Part shown: positions 23,437 through 34,602 of the stretch, piece by piece | Numbering within the stretch: the stretch's first letter is position 1 | How the letters are laid out: each line of letters starts with the position of its first letter | Source of the DNA: Sclerotinia nivalis | Lineage: Eukaryota > Ascomycota > Leotiomycetes > Helotiales > Sclerotiniaceae | Assembly: GCA_029531795.1 (NCBI GenBank) | Contig: JAPEIS010000015.1 | Coordinates: 2,046,001 to 2,110,000, forward strand | Direction of reading: 5' to 3' | Length of the DNA: 64,000 nt | Notes under the pieces: model-generated | Told to the model about the DNA's origin: nothing | Databases searched by the model: none | The model's input: only the letters and a program-made list of their open reading frames with translations | Position numbers and translations under genes: made by a program

Positions 23437-24482
23437 GATTTTCTAATGACTGGTTTGCAGTTAATCTCTCGATGTGTGGAGTAAAAATTTTGAGCTTCTT
23501 TCTCAAAGTTCTGAACAACAACAATGACAACTGGAAAGTAACACAAGAAGGCTGAAAACAAAAGAGATCAACACCAGCCAAACAAAACGAACAACTACTC
23601 CACTAAGAGAGAACTGACACTCTTGATCACGATATCATAGCATTCCATTGCAGCATCCACGGCATGTATTAGCATAAACTTTCAGACCCATATTTCTCCC
23701 AACTTTTTTGGGCTAAGGTAACTCAATCCGAGGTCGTTATCATTGAAACACCATCCATTCATTCTTCATGTTCTCCGCGAATAGACATGCAACCCCAGGG
23801 TTAGGAGGGTAAGTGGGGGTTACACTTGCAACAGCTCTGGCTATATGGCTATCTCCTTGGTGCACGACATATGAATTGCCTCATGCGATACATCCCGGAA
23901 AGGATAAGCATGAGAAAGAAGATTGATAGGCTTGGGGATATCTGAATGATTATGTGATTACAAGGGACGTTGTCGACTTGGTTTCTGGTAGTAGAATATG
24001 CTTCGATGGCTGATAGTGGAAGTATATGAAGGGAAAAATAAGCAGAATTAATATATATTGGCTCGATTAGATATTTGTTGAGCTTTGAGCTCCAAGAAAG
24101 AAGTGGATTCATTGGCGGGGCACGTGCGGGGTTAAAGCGTATTTGTGCTTTTGCAAGGAATAAGACGCCATCGATACTCAATCAAACGAAAGTTCTCATC
24201 ATCATTTTGCATTTTAACCTTCAGCGAATTATGGCACGATGGAACCTACATTTTCATCATTTCATGCGTATGGTGACGGCACCGGCAGCTATCTATAATT
24301 GATCAAGATAATGGCATTACCTAAGGTATAGGGTACAGATGTAGGTTTGGGTCTCTTTTACTGTTTCTGTGTTCCCCTCTTTCCCCTTCATCACATCTAG
24401 GAGATAAAACTGTAAGGTTAGAAGGATTGTCTCTTTTCACATCAGTCTTCCTCATCCGACGAGATCAAATCATATTTGCAAC
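23437..24482. promoter_or_regulatory. Divergent promoter shared by two monooxygenase genes
   Basis: This 1,046-base gap separates the start codons of the flavin monooxygenase (minus) and the FMN monooxygenase (plus). It contains one palindromic CACGTG box flanked by GGGG/CGGGG at 24121-24126, a site type bound by bHLH regulators such as Cbf1 in fungi. No other gene is visible. Role in regulation is inferred from position only. Confidence 0.45.
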
Positions 24483-25986
24483 ATGTCTTCCACTAAGAAA
24501 CAGCTCATTCTCAACGCGTTTGCTATGCAAGCGCCCGGTCATCTCAATCCAGGCCTTTTCAAATATCCCGGCGATCAAGGTTCTGAATACAAGAATATCA
24601 AGTCATGGATTGCACTCGCTGAGAAGCTCGAAAAGGCCAAATTTCATGCCATATTCTTTGCAGATGTTCTAGGTGGTTACGATGTTTACAAAGGTCCTGC
24701 CAATCTTGAGCCAACCATACCTGCGGCGTCTCAATTCCCAATAAATGATCCATTATATAGCATTCCTGCCATGGTGAGTCCTGGACCGCTTTCCTAGTAT
24801 ATTCTTAAACAAAATCTAACATGGGAAAAAGGCTGCAGCTACAAAAAGTATTGGATTTGGTGTGACTGCTTCGACAACCTACGAACAACCTTATCTACTT
24901 GCTCGCAGATTCTCGACAGTAGATCACCTTAGTGATGGACGAATTGCATGGAACATAGTCACATCATATCTCGACTCTGCAGCTCGAAATCTCGGTCTAG
25001 ATACCCAAATTGAACACGATGAACGGTACAAGATTGCTCATGAATACCTCGATGTTACATATAAGCTCTGGGAAGCATCCTGGAGAGATGATGCTGTACA
25101 ACCTCCAGGATCGAACTCATACGCAGATCCAAAAGGAGTCAGGCAGATCAATCACAAGGGGAAATATTTCAATGTACCAGGTCCACATTTGTGCGAACCT
25201 TCTCCCCAAAGGACTCCATTTTTGTTTCAAGCTGGAACTTCCTCCGCAGGAAAGAAATTTGCTGCCACTCATGCTGAAGCTATTTTCTTGAATGCGCATA
25301 CCCCAGAGCTTATTCGTCCATCGGTAGACTCTATTCGTTCGCAAGCTAAAGAATTGGGAAGAGATCCGGCTAGTATCAAGATTGTCGCTGGTCTCTTGGT
25401 TATTGTTGCCGAGACTGATGAAAAGGCTCAAGAGAAATTCGAGAAACTTGCAAGTTATGGGGACCGAGAAGGAGCTTTATCGCTATTTGGAGGTTGGTCC
25501 GGATATGATCTGAGCTCATATGGTGACGATGAAGACTTTCGATTTATTGAAAGCGCTCCTCCTGCTGTAAGGAGTATGGTAAATCACTGGGCATCAGTAT
25601 CACCTCAAGGTTTAACATGGAACAAAAAGACAATTGCCGAGCATCTTATTCTAGGAGGAAATGGTGCGAAGCTTATTGGAAATGCAAAGACAGTTGCAGA
25701 TGAATTAGAAAGGTGGGTAGAGGTCTCTGATGTCGACGGATTCAATTTCAGTTATGCTAGTATTCCGGAGACCTTCGACGATATGATTGAGTATTTACTT
25801 CCGGAACTACGGAAGAGGGGACTATTTTGGGATGACTATGCTGTTCCTGGAGGTACTTTGAGAGAAAACTATTTGGGTGTTAAAGGTCAAAACAGACTTG
25901 CGGAATCGCATCCTGGAGCAAAATATTTCTGGAAAGCTGGAGAAGATGTACCAGCATACACAAATGAGGAAACGAAGAGTATCTAA
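24483..25986 (+). CDS. NtaA/SnaA/DszA-type FMN-dependent monooxygenase (luciferase-like)
   Basis: Two exons fit, 24483-24773 and 24832-25986, giving 481 residues. The product matches the nitrilotriacetate/pristinamycin/dibenzothiophene-sulfone monooxygenase group of the bacterial luciferase-like superfamily, an (alpha/beta)8-barrel that uses reduced FMN supplied by a separate reductase. Visible hallmarks are KKQLILNAFAMQAPGHLNPG at the N-terminus, FFADVLGGYDVYKG, SIGFGVTASTTYEQPYLLAR, HLSDGRIAWNIVTSYLDSAA, HEYLDVTYKLWEASW, TPFLFQAGTSSAGKKFAATH and the C-terminal LPELRKRGLF. The length is near the usual 440-490. The intron acceptor is AAAAAG, which is less common but keeps the frame. Known relatives cleave C-N or C-S bonds, while the substrate here is unknown. 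It is divergent from the Baeyer-Villiger-type gene and likely co-regulated with it. Confidence 0.88.
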
Positions 25987-26803
25987 GATGAAGAATAAAC
26001 TATCACTTCGACCTTAAATTTCCGATGAGAGTGAAAATACTTTCAATTTTCCCTTGAAGATGTCTTCCCTCTTTTACAAAACGTCACCCACGTATGTTAC
26101 CTTGCTGATGTCCACATTTATGTATGATGATCACTCTTATCATCTACCTTGTATTTCTCCATGATGTAACTTCTCCCAAGGCATGAAAGGGGTTTGAGGT
26201 ACCAAAATAGCCCTATCAATCGTCCATTCATCCATTTCTACATCATCCATACATTTCTGCTTCGTCTCATCATTGATTTTGCGAAAGATTTCTCCACTCA
26301 TCGCACCATAGTCATGCCAAGCGGCTAGAATTGCCCTGACACATCTCCACTTTCACTCATCTCCCCCATGAGAGGTCACTTTCGGCTATTTTGCTTAACC
26401 CGCCCCACCCTTTCGCGACGGAATTTGTTCCAAGTAGTATTTTTTGATGTATAGTCGACCCATCTGATCTTTAACTCCTACGTTTGAGATGTTGAAAAAT
26501 GGCCTCATGTATGGGAAATCGTCGTAATGCAAGATAGACACAAATGCACGTTTAGTTTTACATTTCTATAAGATGAAAATGATTCTCACGCCGTGTACTT
26601 GTAAGAAATCTGTTTCTTACTGCTGGTGATTTCACTTACTTACTTTCTCTTCTTTCTAAATCTCTGATGTCTTATCCTCAGCAGGTCTGATTCTTTTCTT
26701 GGTATCTTTCAAGCATTCTCTATCTATTCTATTCCTATTGCGGTGCTGTGCATATTATCATCTATAAATATATTATCAAAATCTTCTATTATCAACAAAC
26801 AAA
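25987..26803. other. Intergenic region upstream of the GAS1-like gene
   Basis: No gene is seen. CT-rich and TATA-like sequence close to 26750-26800 fits a promoter for the downstream gene. Confidence 0.4.
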
Positions 26804-27925
26804 ATGCCTTCTTTCAGACAACTCTTCCTCCTAGCCCCCGCCCTTTTCTCTACAATCCACGCCCAAGGCGTACTCCTCTCTGCTCAAGGAACCAAAGGCT
26901 CCCCTGCCTCTCTTCCCCTCCAAGTTCAACTCAACACCAACGACGCAAACATAATCAACGCGGCCGAAATCAATAGCAACGTCGTAAACGAATGCGGACG
27001 CACAATTCTCAATGGCAACATCGATATTGGCGAAAATACCGAAACACAATTGGCTAATAAAACCGTAACATCGGTTACGAAAGGAAGTGTCGTTAATGTG
27101 GTGATGCAGCAAGGAGGTGCTAATGGAAAGGGTCCGTATAAGTGTGATATGGACCCGACAAGTAATGGATTGGGATCGGGACAGACGCAATTAACCGTTA
27201 AGGAGACGGATGGAAAGGGGGGAAATATTAATTTGGCGGTTACTATGCCGAGTAATATGAGTTGTATTGGTGGTATGTTCGGTTCTTTGCCATTCCATCC
27301 TATCCCATCCCCCCCCATCTTTATACTCACAGGCCCGAGCCTCTAAGTCAAAATAAATAACCAACAAAACCTAGCTTCAACTGGAAATATCTGCACAATC
27401 CGTTGTTTTAACGCGGCAACCGCTGGACCATTCGGTGGTTGTTTTGCAGTGATGCAGACGGATGAGACGGCTAGCAAGAATATGCCTGGGACAATTGCTA
27501 CAGCGCAGACTTTGAAGGGTGTTGAGGCCCAGGTTTTACAGTATGTTTTTTTTACTTTTGTTATTGTTTTTGTGTTTGGCTCCCGCTTTCCAATCATGTT
27601 CCCATCACTTGATTTCATTTTACACCATCACCATAACCCCGCAATCGACATAAATACAAAAACCCAAAACAAGTTACTAACTATTCCCGCCAGAAACAAC
27701 AAAGATCTCCCCGCCGCCATGAAAGCAAATTCCGAAGCAACGCTTAACGAACAAGGAATTTTTGCTGTCGAGGCACTTCTTAGTTCTTCCCTAGCAGCGG
27801 TTCCTACTGTTGCCGCGAAGGCCGCGGCTACTCCTGCTGCTGCGGGAAAGAAGAATGGAAATGGGAATGGGAGGAATGGAGGGGGCAATGGGAAGGGGAG
27901 AAATCCGAAAACTTTTTTTGCGTAG
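26804..27925 (+). CDS. Secreted GAS1/Egh16-like (appressorium-associated) protein
   Basis: Three exons fit: 26804-27272, 27375-27540 and 27694-27925. They give 288 residues. A signal peptide is clear (MPSFRQLFLLAPALFSTIHA, cleavage near residue 20). The mature part matches the fungal family that includes Magnaporthe GAS1/GAS2/MAS proteins and Blumeria Egh16. It has GVLLSAQGTKGSPASLPLQV, a conserved NECGRTI, a YKCDMDPTSNG stretch, MSCIGG, ICTIRCFNA and GPFGGCFAVMQTD, with cysteines spaced as in the family. The C-terminus is an Ala-rich then Gly/Asn-rich basic tail ending in KTFFA. Introns of 102 and 153 bases separate the exons. Known members are extracellular or cytoplasmic proteins expressed during plant infection. 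The biochemical function is not known. Confidence 0.85.
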
Positions 27926-29924
27926 GGAGTATATGGAGTAGAGATAGGGGGAAGTATGATGTGGAAAGGATGGGATGAAGTGAGATGGGATAAGATGGGA
28001 TGTAGATAGATGCCCTCCTTGACTTTATTTATTCAACAAAATGTATACATTACCTCGCTTCGGAACCATGGCAATATATCCGTCATGCTTGTTATACGAA
28101 TAATAGGTGCTCTAGTATGGCATATATATTCTAATCAAAATCGATATCGATGTCCTAACTTTATTCTCAAACGAGCATATATGTAGGATATTAAATGCAA
28201 AGCGTGACGCTGAACAGAAAACTCTCGATTCATTCTAGTCAATATCTTTGATACTAAACTATCTTCATGGTATGATGTGTTTTACAGATATATAGTTAAT
28301 TCAAGCAAAGCAAAGTAAAATGAAGTCATTATTTATAGTAGGTTTGTGAATACAAGATACTGCTGTCCTAGTTTAACTTTGAGTGTGGTGGGCGAGAACC
28401 AGAGACGAGAACCCGAGAGCTCGCTTAATTCTCCAACTCTTCAAACTCGGCTTTGAAGTCTACCAATTTTTGGTGATCATGATGGTATACCTATCTCTTT
28501 CTACTTCAGATCATTCAAAGCGTTTGTCACTGTAGCTAATTCTAAGAGATTCCGTCCTGACCCCATACATATTGCTGTAAATCCGATTCAGGACTATACT
28601 GTCGTGGTTGTGATTATTGTTCCCAATCTGTATTTCGATTTCCCTTTTTCCGTGCGAGAGCCAATAATAGATGCCGCACATACACCCCATGACTGAAAGC
28701 TCTGGAACTGGTTGAAATCTCTGGAGATGTGGATTCTGTGTCATGTTAGCATTCCAATATCATGATATGAAGTTATCCCCAAGCTACGAATAATCTTATG
28801 TGACTCGGGGTTTGTTTCCGTTGCTTAATTTTATACTCTATCATACGAATGATTCCAAGCTCAGATCAATATCTCTAGATCATGGTCGGTCTCAAATTTG
28901 GAGCGAGGTAGTTGGTGTTGAATCATCCGGACCATAAAAGTCCTTTGAACTCTTCAACCACTTCATGATTGTTCGACGAGATCAAGGAAAATCCATAACT
29001 TCATTTTGTTGCGTGATGAATGAGACTGACTCGTGTTCTATTGGTTGCGAATAAGTTGGGTCTTTGGAGGAGAAAGCCCAGTTCTGACGTGGTACAACCA
29101 GCTCCAAAGCCCTGGAAAGGGCGACTCAACAAACAAAACAACAAGTACTTGTCTCCATAACTTCCTTGAGCGTATCCTCGGTTGACATGATGCATGATTT
29201 CGACAGTGAAGAATACTCTTTCCGTGCTTTCTTAGCCAGGCGGTACTGGACACACGGGAATCTGGAGATTGGTGTTGACGTTTTCATGCTGTACGATGAC
29301 GCCGCTTAACCATTTATTCCAGTTGAGGGTATAAATGAATGAAGGTCACCATTTTATCTTTGAGAATAAATAAATAACATATCTCCAGATATTTAAGGTT
29401 GATTTAGACATAAAAAATTAGGTCTAATTGTGCGATAGTAGGATTGAAAATGGGGACCCAGAGGATAGCCATCGCAGATCTACACATCCTTCCAACCAAA
29501 TCGAGATTAATGCTTGGTCCCTGTTGAAGTCTTGCAATCAGTATAAAGAAGTTCGAGATTCAAAAATGTTTCGGAGACAGGAATGTACAACTTATTAACC
29601 AGTCATATATCATTATATGGTGATATTCATGAGAAGAGGTGCCATGATGGCTCCTTCCTCTCAAGAGTGCTGAAAGATGAACAAACATCCCAATTATGTC
29701 AAAATTCGACAGCTGGAAATTGTTTGTATATATTTCAAACATTAAGTATTTACTTTTCACTCAACTCCCATACAGAATTAATTGATGCTTGATTCATTCA
29801 TTCATTCCATTTCGCCATTGATTTCCTTCTCCTTTCCTTCCTTCCTCCCTTCTTTTTTCCCCATGATCTTAAGGTATCTACCTCAACGAATGAATTGAGA
29901 GAATTCACAAAGGCTTAGAGCCAG
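27926..29924. other. Intergenic region without recognisable genes
   Basis: Short minus-strand frames (28511-28744, 29001-29253) resemble nothing I know. The last few hundred bases should include the promoter of the mannosidase gene. Confidence 0.45.
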
Positions 29925-30139
29925 ATGAAAAATCTACAAGCAACCTGGGAAATGGTTCTCAAATATAAGGAGAAAGCTCTCCCTTTCCCACGATTATGTT
30001 CAGGGCCACAACAGACGAGGTTTCGGAAACGATTTATCCCAATTACGATTGTATTTTTAATATGTGTCTACCTCTTTTTCACAACCAATCGCTTCTCCCT
30101 AAAGGATCGATATGGATTTTTCTCATCTCCTCTTAAGTA

Positions 30140-31518
30140 CAGCACCTCTCCACTTATATTAGGCGAAACACGAATAAAACGCGTTTTCCTCGAACGCGTT
30201 CTTCAACTATATGAATTATTTATTGAATATGTCAACACCACGTATTCCTTTAGGGTCAATTAATATAAATGAGGTAGCTTTTAAGCATCTCACCCCATAT
30301 ATGCGTGGGAAAATCATAGGGAAGGCAGAGGAAGGTGCTAGACCCACAAAAATTGGAAGGGAGCTTGGAATCCCCCAATCAACGATATCCTACACTATAA
30401 AGCAAGACTCATTGTGCAACGAAGGAGCCTTTTTACCTAAGAAAACTCGAAAGAAATCATATACCGAACGAGACGAACGAATTCTGATACGCTATATACG
30501 ATTATATCCAAAAGCTATATATAAGGAGGTCAAAAAAGTATGTGGATTGGATTGTAGTATCACTACCATTAAAAGGATCCTCAAGAATCATAGAATCCTC
30601 AATTGGAGAGCTAAAAGGAGGCCATTCCTTACTCAGGAACATGCACTTAAACGGCTTGCATGGTGCTTTACTATGAGGGGCCTCACAGTAGAGGAATGGG
30701 GCTTAATATTCTGGTCCGACGAATGCTCTGTAGAGCGGGGCCGGGGGAAAAAGAATGAATGGGTCTTTCGTACTCCTCCTCAAAAATGGGATCGAAATAT
30801 GGTTCAAACTTATATTACGAATAAGAATATGAAGGTTATGGTTTGGGGGGGCTTTTGTGATACCGGAAGGAGTAAACTCTATATTATGGATAGAGATTTT
30901 GAGAGTGCAAAACATGGGTATAGTGCTAATTCTTATCTTGAGGTTCTTGAAGGAGAGGTTGCCCCTATATTCGAAGGATTGGATTCAGGATACTTATTTA
31001 TGCAGGATAATGCTCCTATTCATCGTGCTACCAAAGTACAAGAGTGGTTTCGCAATCGAGGCATTCAATTGGTTGAAAAATGGCCCCCTTACTTTCCCGA
31101 TCTCAATCCTATAGAGCATATATGGTGGCATCTAAAAATATGTGTTTTTGAGATGTTTCCTGATGTTGCTAATGATCGAAGCAATACGGAATACGCTAGA
31201 CAAAGGCTAGAAAGTTGTTTGCAAGCAGCATGGGATACATTAGATGACGAGTTATTTATAAAATTGGGAGCTAGTATGTCGAGGAGGATAGAGGCTTGTA
31301 TCACGGCTGAAGGCTGGTATACTAAATATTGAAGATTTAAAGTGGAGTATATAAATAAATTTTTTATTTTATTAAAATATAAATCAAGATCTCAAATATA
31401 TTAAATTTTTACTTTAAAATAATAAATGATTGATTTAATAATTTATTTTGAATAGAATGATATTGATAATGAAATCCGGGTGAAATCCGGGCCAGCAAAT
31501 AGATGTGGTCTAGTACTG
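30140..31518 (+). mobile_element. Tc1/mariner DNA transposon, 1,379 bp, TA target duplication
   Basis: The element starts CAGCACCTCTCCACTTATATT and its other end reads, on the reverse strand, CAGTACTAGACCACATCTATT. The two ends match at about 15 of the first 24 positions, so the terminal inverted repeats are short and imperfect. TA lies on both sides (30138-30139 and 31519-31520), as expected for this superfamily. Removing it restores the host reading frame exactly, which confirms the borders. A direct repeat GAAATCCGGG occurs twice just inside the right end, possibly a transposase-binding site. Confidence 0.88.
30211..31332 (+). CDS. Tc1/mariner transposase, apparently intact
   Basis: One uninterrupted frame of 373 codons fills the element. 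Met at 30229 is an alternative start seven codons in. The N-terminal half has a homeodomain-like helix-turn-helix (GARPTKIGRELGIPQSTISY) and a second one (CGLDCSITTIKRILKNHRIL). The catalytic triad is visible as LIFWSDECSVE (first Asp), YLFMQDNAPIHRA (second Asp) and PDLNPIEHIWWHLK (Glu). I count 35 residues between the second Asp and the Glu, one more than in the common fungal DD34E group. It cuts and pastes the element at TA sites. The complete frame suggests recent arrival. The element's 5' leader between 30140 and 30210 is short. Confidence 0.9.
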   Translation: MNYLLNMSTPRIPLGSININEVAFKHLTPYMRGKIIGKAEEGARPTKIGRELGIPQSTISYTIKQDSLCNEGAFLPKKTRKKSYTERDERILIRYIRLYPKAIYKEVKKVCGLDCSITTIKRILKNHRILNWRAKRRPFLTQEHALKRLAWCFTMRGLTVEEWGLIFWSDECSVERGRGKKNEWVFRTPPQKWDRNMVQTYITNKNMKVMVWGGFCDTGRSKLYIMDRDFESAKHGYSANSYLEVLEGEVAPIFEGLDSGYLFMQDNAPIHRATKVQEWFRNRGIQLVEKWPPYFPDLNPIEHIWWHLKICVFEMFPDVANDRSNTEYARQRLESCLQAAWDTLDDELFIKLGASMSRRIEACITAEGWYTKY

Positions 31519-33187
31519 TATCTACCTCCGTCTGCCACAGGTCGATATAACATACAAGCAACAATATTTCCAAAAGAATCGAGACCTGCCAGAGCAGTGC
31601 GTTTAACAAGACAGAAGAAGGTCAGAGAGGAATTTCTACATGCTTGGAAGGGATATAAAAAAAATGCATGGATGCATGATGAAGTTATGCCACTTTCCGG
31701 TGGTCAAAAAGATACATTTGTGGGTTGGGCGGCGACATTGGTGGATTCTTTGGATACACTTTATATAATGGGGTTAAAGGAGGCATTTGAAGATGCATTG
31801 GAATCACTTAAGCGAATCGACTTTTCGAAACCAAATACCGAACGTGTACCTGTATTCGAAAGTACTATCCGGTATCTAGGGGGTTTGTTGGGTGCATGGG
31901 ATGTTAGTGGTCATCGTTATCCTATCTTGCTTGAGAAGGCGAAACAACTTGGGGATTTATTATTCAAAGCTTTCAATACTGAAAGTGGTATTCCTACCCC
32001 TTATTATTGGTGGGAGAAAGAACTCCAAAAGGGAGGAAAGATACTGGGCGAGAACGGTGTTCTGGTTGCTCAAATTGCAAGTTTATCACTTGAGTTTATT
32101 CGTTTAAGTCAAGTTACAGGCGATCGAAAATACGAGAAGTCGATACAGAAAATTACGGATCAACTTGAGAATACTCAAAATACTACAGCATTACCAGGAA
32201 TGTGGCCATCTCAAGCAAATTGTATGGGATCAAATCTAGCATTTCTGAGTCTTTCTTTTACTTTGGGAGCTTTTGGCGGTATATTTTCTTGTCTTGTTTC
32301 TATTTCATGTCTTTACTAACCCATATAAATAAAGATTCTGCTTTTGAATATCTTCCAAAAACACATTTAATTCTTCCTAAATCCTCTTCCGCCGATCAAT
32401 ATCTAAGAATGTATCGTAATGCATTATCAACCATCACCAAACATCTCATTTTCCGTCCCAACCTCCCAGGTGATCCTGATATACTATTCACAGGAACCGT
32501 CGACGTCGATTCCGGACAACCACTTCTTGATGCTCAAATCCAACATCTCGCTTGTTTCACAGGAGGTATGGTAGGTCTAGGATCACGAATAAATCAATCT
32601 CCACCAGAAATGGAAACCGCAATAAAACTAACTAACGGCTGTATCTGGGCTTACGAAAACACACCCTCGGGAATCATGCCCGAAATGTTCCACGTCGATC
32701 CTTGCACCAATACTTCCTCCTGCGAATTTCACGGCTCAAGTTCAGACAATGGTTTTACGCGCATTGAAGATCCATCCTACCAACTCCGTCCCGAAGCCAT
32801 AGAATCTGTCTTCATCATGTACAGACTAACAGGCGATCCCACATGGCAAGAAAAAGGCTGGAAAATGTTCAGCGCCATTATTAAACATACGCATACGAAA
32901 ATAGCAAATGCTCGAATAAAAAATGTCATGGATGAGAAACCAGAGAAAGAAGATTCGATGGAAAGTTTTTGGTTGGCGGAAACACTAAAGTATTTTTATT
33001 TGCTTTTTAGTGAACCCGATGTACTGAGTTTGGATGAGTGGGTGTTGAATACTGAGGCTCATCCTTTGAGGCAGGCGGGGGGTTAGGACTTGGGAATTCA
33101 AATGTTAGAAATAGAATTAATTGAATGGGATGTAGTGAGAGCGTAAGATCTTTGTGTAGCAATGCGTTATAATATACATGTAATATA

Positions 33188-33993
33188 AGTCTAGTACCCT
33201 ACTTTCGGACCACCCCCCTTTCGGACCACCCTTTTACACCAAAAATAACGATTTTCACCTATTAATAATTCAACAACGAATGAATAAAATCAATTGAAAT
33301 TTTAATTATATAATCATTATATAGATATAAATAGATATTGAAAATTTCAAATTTTTCATAATTGATTTCGTTGAGATTTAAAAGATTAAATTTTCGATTT
33401 TTCAATTTGTATAGGATTTACATATAAATTTGGTAAATTATTAAAATCTTTAATAACTTTTCAACAAAAATAATTAAAAATAAACTATAAATTTTTTTAG
33501 GATTTTTGAATTAAAATCTATCAAATAAATCAAATTATTTAAAAAAAAATTTATAGAAAATCTTTTAATCAAAATATCATGATTTTTAATCCCTGTAAAA
33601 TCTAAAAACATTAATAAAAGTTTTGTTATATTATTTAAAATTCAAAATGCTAATCTATTATATAATATCTGATTTAAAAATTTCAAAAAAATTTATAATT
33701 TATTTTTAGTAATTTTTGTTGAAAAGTTATTCTAAGTTTTAATGATTTTCAAATTTGTATGTAAATCCTATATAAATTGAAAATCGTAATTTCAACTTTC
33801 AATATCTCAACCAATAAAATCGCAAAAAATCTGAAATTTTCAGAATTTACTAATATTTATATAATAAATCTATGATTCAAATTTTAATTGATTTCATTCA
33901 TTTGTTGTAAAGTTATTAATAGGTGAAAATCGTCATTTTTGGTGTAAAAGGATGGTCCGAAAGGGGGGTGGTCCGAAAGTAGGGTACTAGACT
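33188..33993. mobile_element. Foldback MITE, 806 bp, with long terminal inverted repeats
   Basis: The left end reads AGTCTAGTACCCTACTTTCG (33188 on) and the right end is its reverse complement, ending at 33993. At least the outer 80 bases pair almost perfectly, including two copies of CTTTCGGACCA and the stretch TTACACCAAAAAT. TA lies on both sides (33186-33187, 33994-33995). The AT-rich interior is also palindromic, though less perfectly: GATTTACATATAAATTT on the left pairs with its counterpart near 33754. It codes for nothing. Such elements depend on a transposase made elsewhere. It lies about 100 bases past the mannosidase stop. Confidence 0.88.
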
Positions 33994-33995
33994 TA

Positions 33996-34602
33996 CAACC
34001 GCATTGTCTTATTTGATCTATTACTTAAGCAAGTACCTGTACAGGAGTTCTTTCCGTTGTATTTGCATACTTCGATTCGTTCGGCATGTCTTCTCATTAT
34101 ACCATATACATTCTATAATAATCATACCTCAAGTAACAAACGGAGGTTTCTTTTTATTTCTAACTATAAATAAAAAATCATATAATTATATGATTACGAA
34201 TTAGCGACGTAATAGGCCTCGATATTTCATCTCTCTTATAATATAATTCAAGTGGCTAAGATCAATACTCGATGGTGGTTGGAAATGTAGGTTTATCTTA
34301 AGGGTAATATGAAGAATTTTCTTTTATATCAATATGATACATGGTATATTCCATTTATTTATCAGCTTGCAGCGAGACGAAAAGATTTGGTGCAGATAAG
34401 ATATCAAGTATCAAAGATGGTCTGATTAGATATATACTAATAAATCCGTATATACTCACTCATTCATCTATCAGTCACTACCGATCTATCACACCACTTC
34501 ACTTCACACCACTTCATACTATAGAGTAACACCAGCACACCAACACCAAATCAAGAACTCTTAAGTGCTGTATGAAACTATTTCCCATCAGAGGTATATT
34601 AG
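33996..34602. other. Intergenic AT-rich DNA
   Basis: No gene is recognised between the foldback element and the ABM-like gene. The 3' end of the latter's transcript is expected here. Confidence 0.4.

Larger units (their letters stand above)
29925..33086 (+). pseudogene. Class I alpha-1,2-mannosidase (GH47) interrupted by a Tc1/mariner element
   Basis: The gene starts at 29925 with a cytosolic basic segment and one membrane helix (FIPITIVFLICVYLFFTTN), typical of a type II Golgi/ER enzyme. The frame is cut at the TA at 30138-30139 by the element and resumes after 31520. Without the element and one TA, the frame reads through ...SSPLKYLPPSATGRY..., giving exons 29925-30139 + 31521-32278 and 32335-33086, 574 residues in all. 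Catalytic-domain motifs are intact: GYKKNAWMHDEVMPLSGG, GWAATLVDSLDTLYIMGL, FESTIRYLGGLLGAWDVSG, LRPEAIESVFIMYRLTGD (catalytic Glu) and ETLKYFYLLFSEPDVLSLD, with NTEAHPL at the calcium site. Members trim mannose from N-glycans or mark misfolded glycoproteins. As it stands only a truncated membrane stub could be made. Confidence 0.88.
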
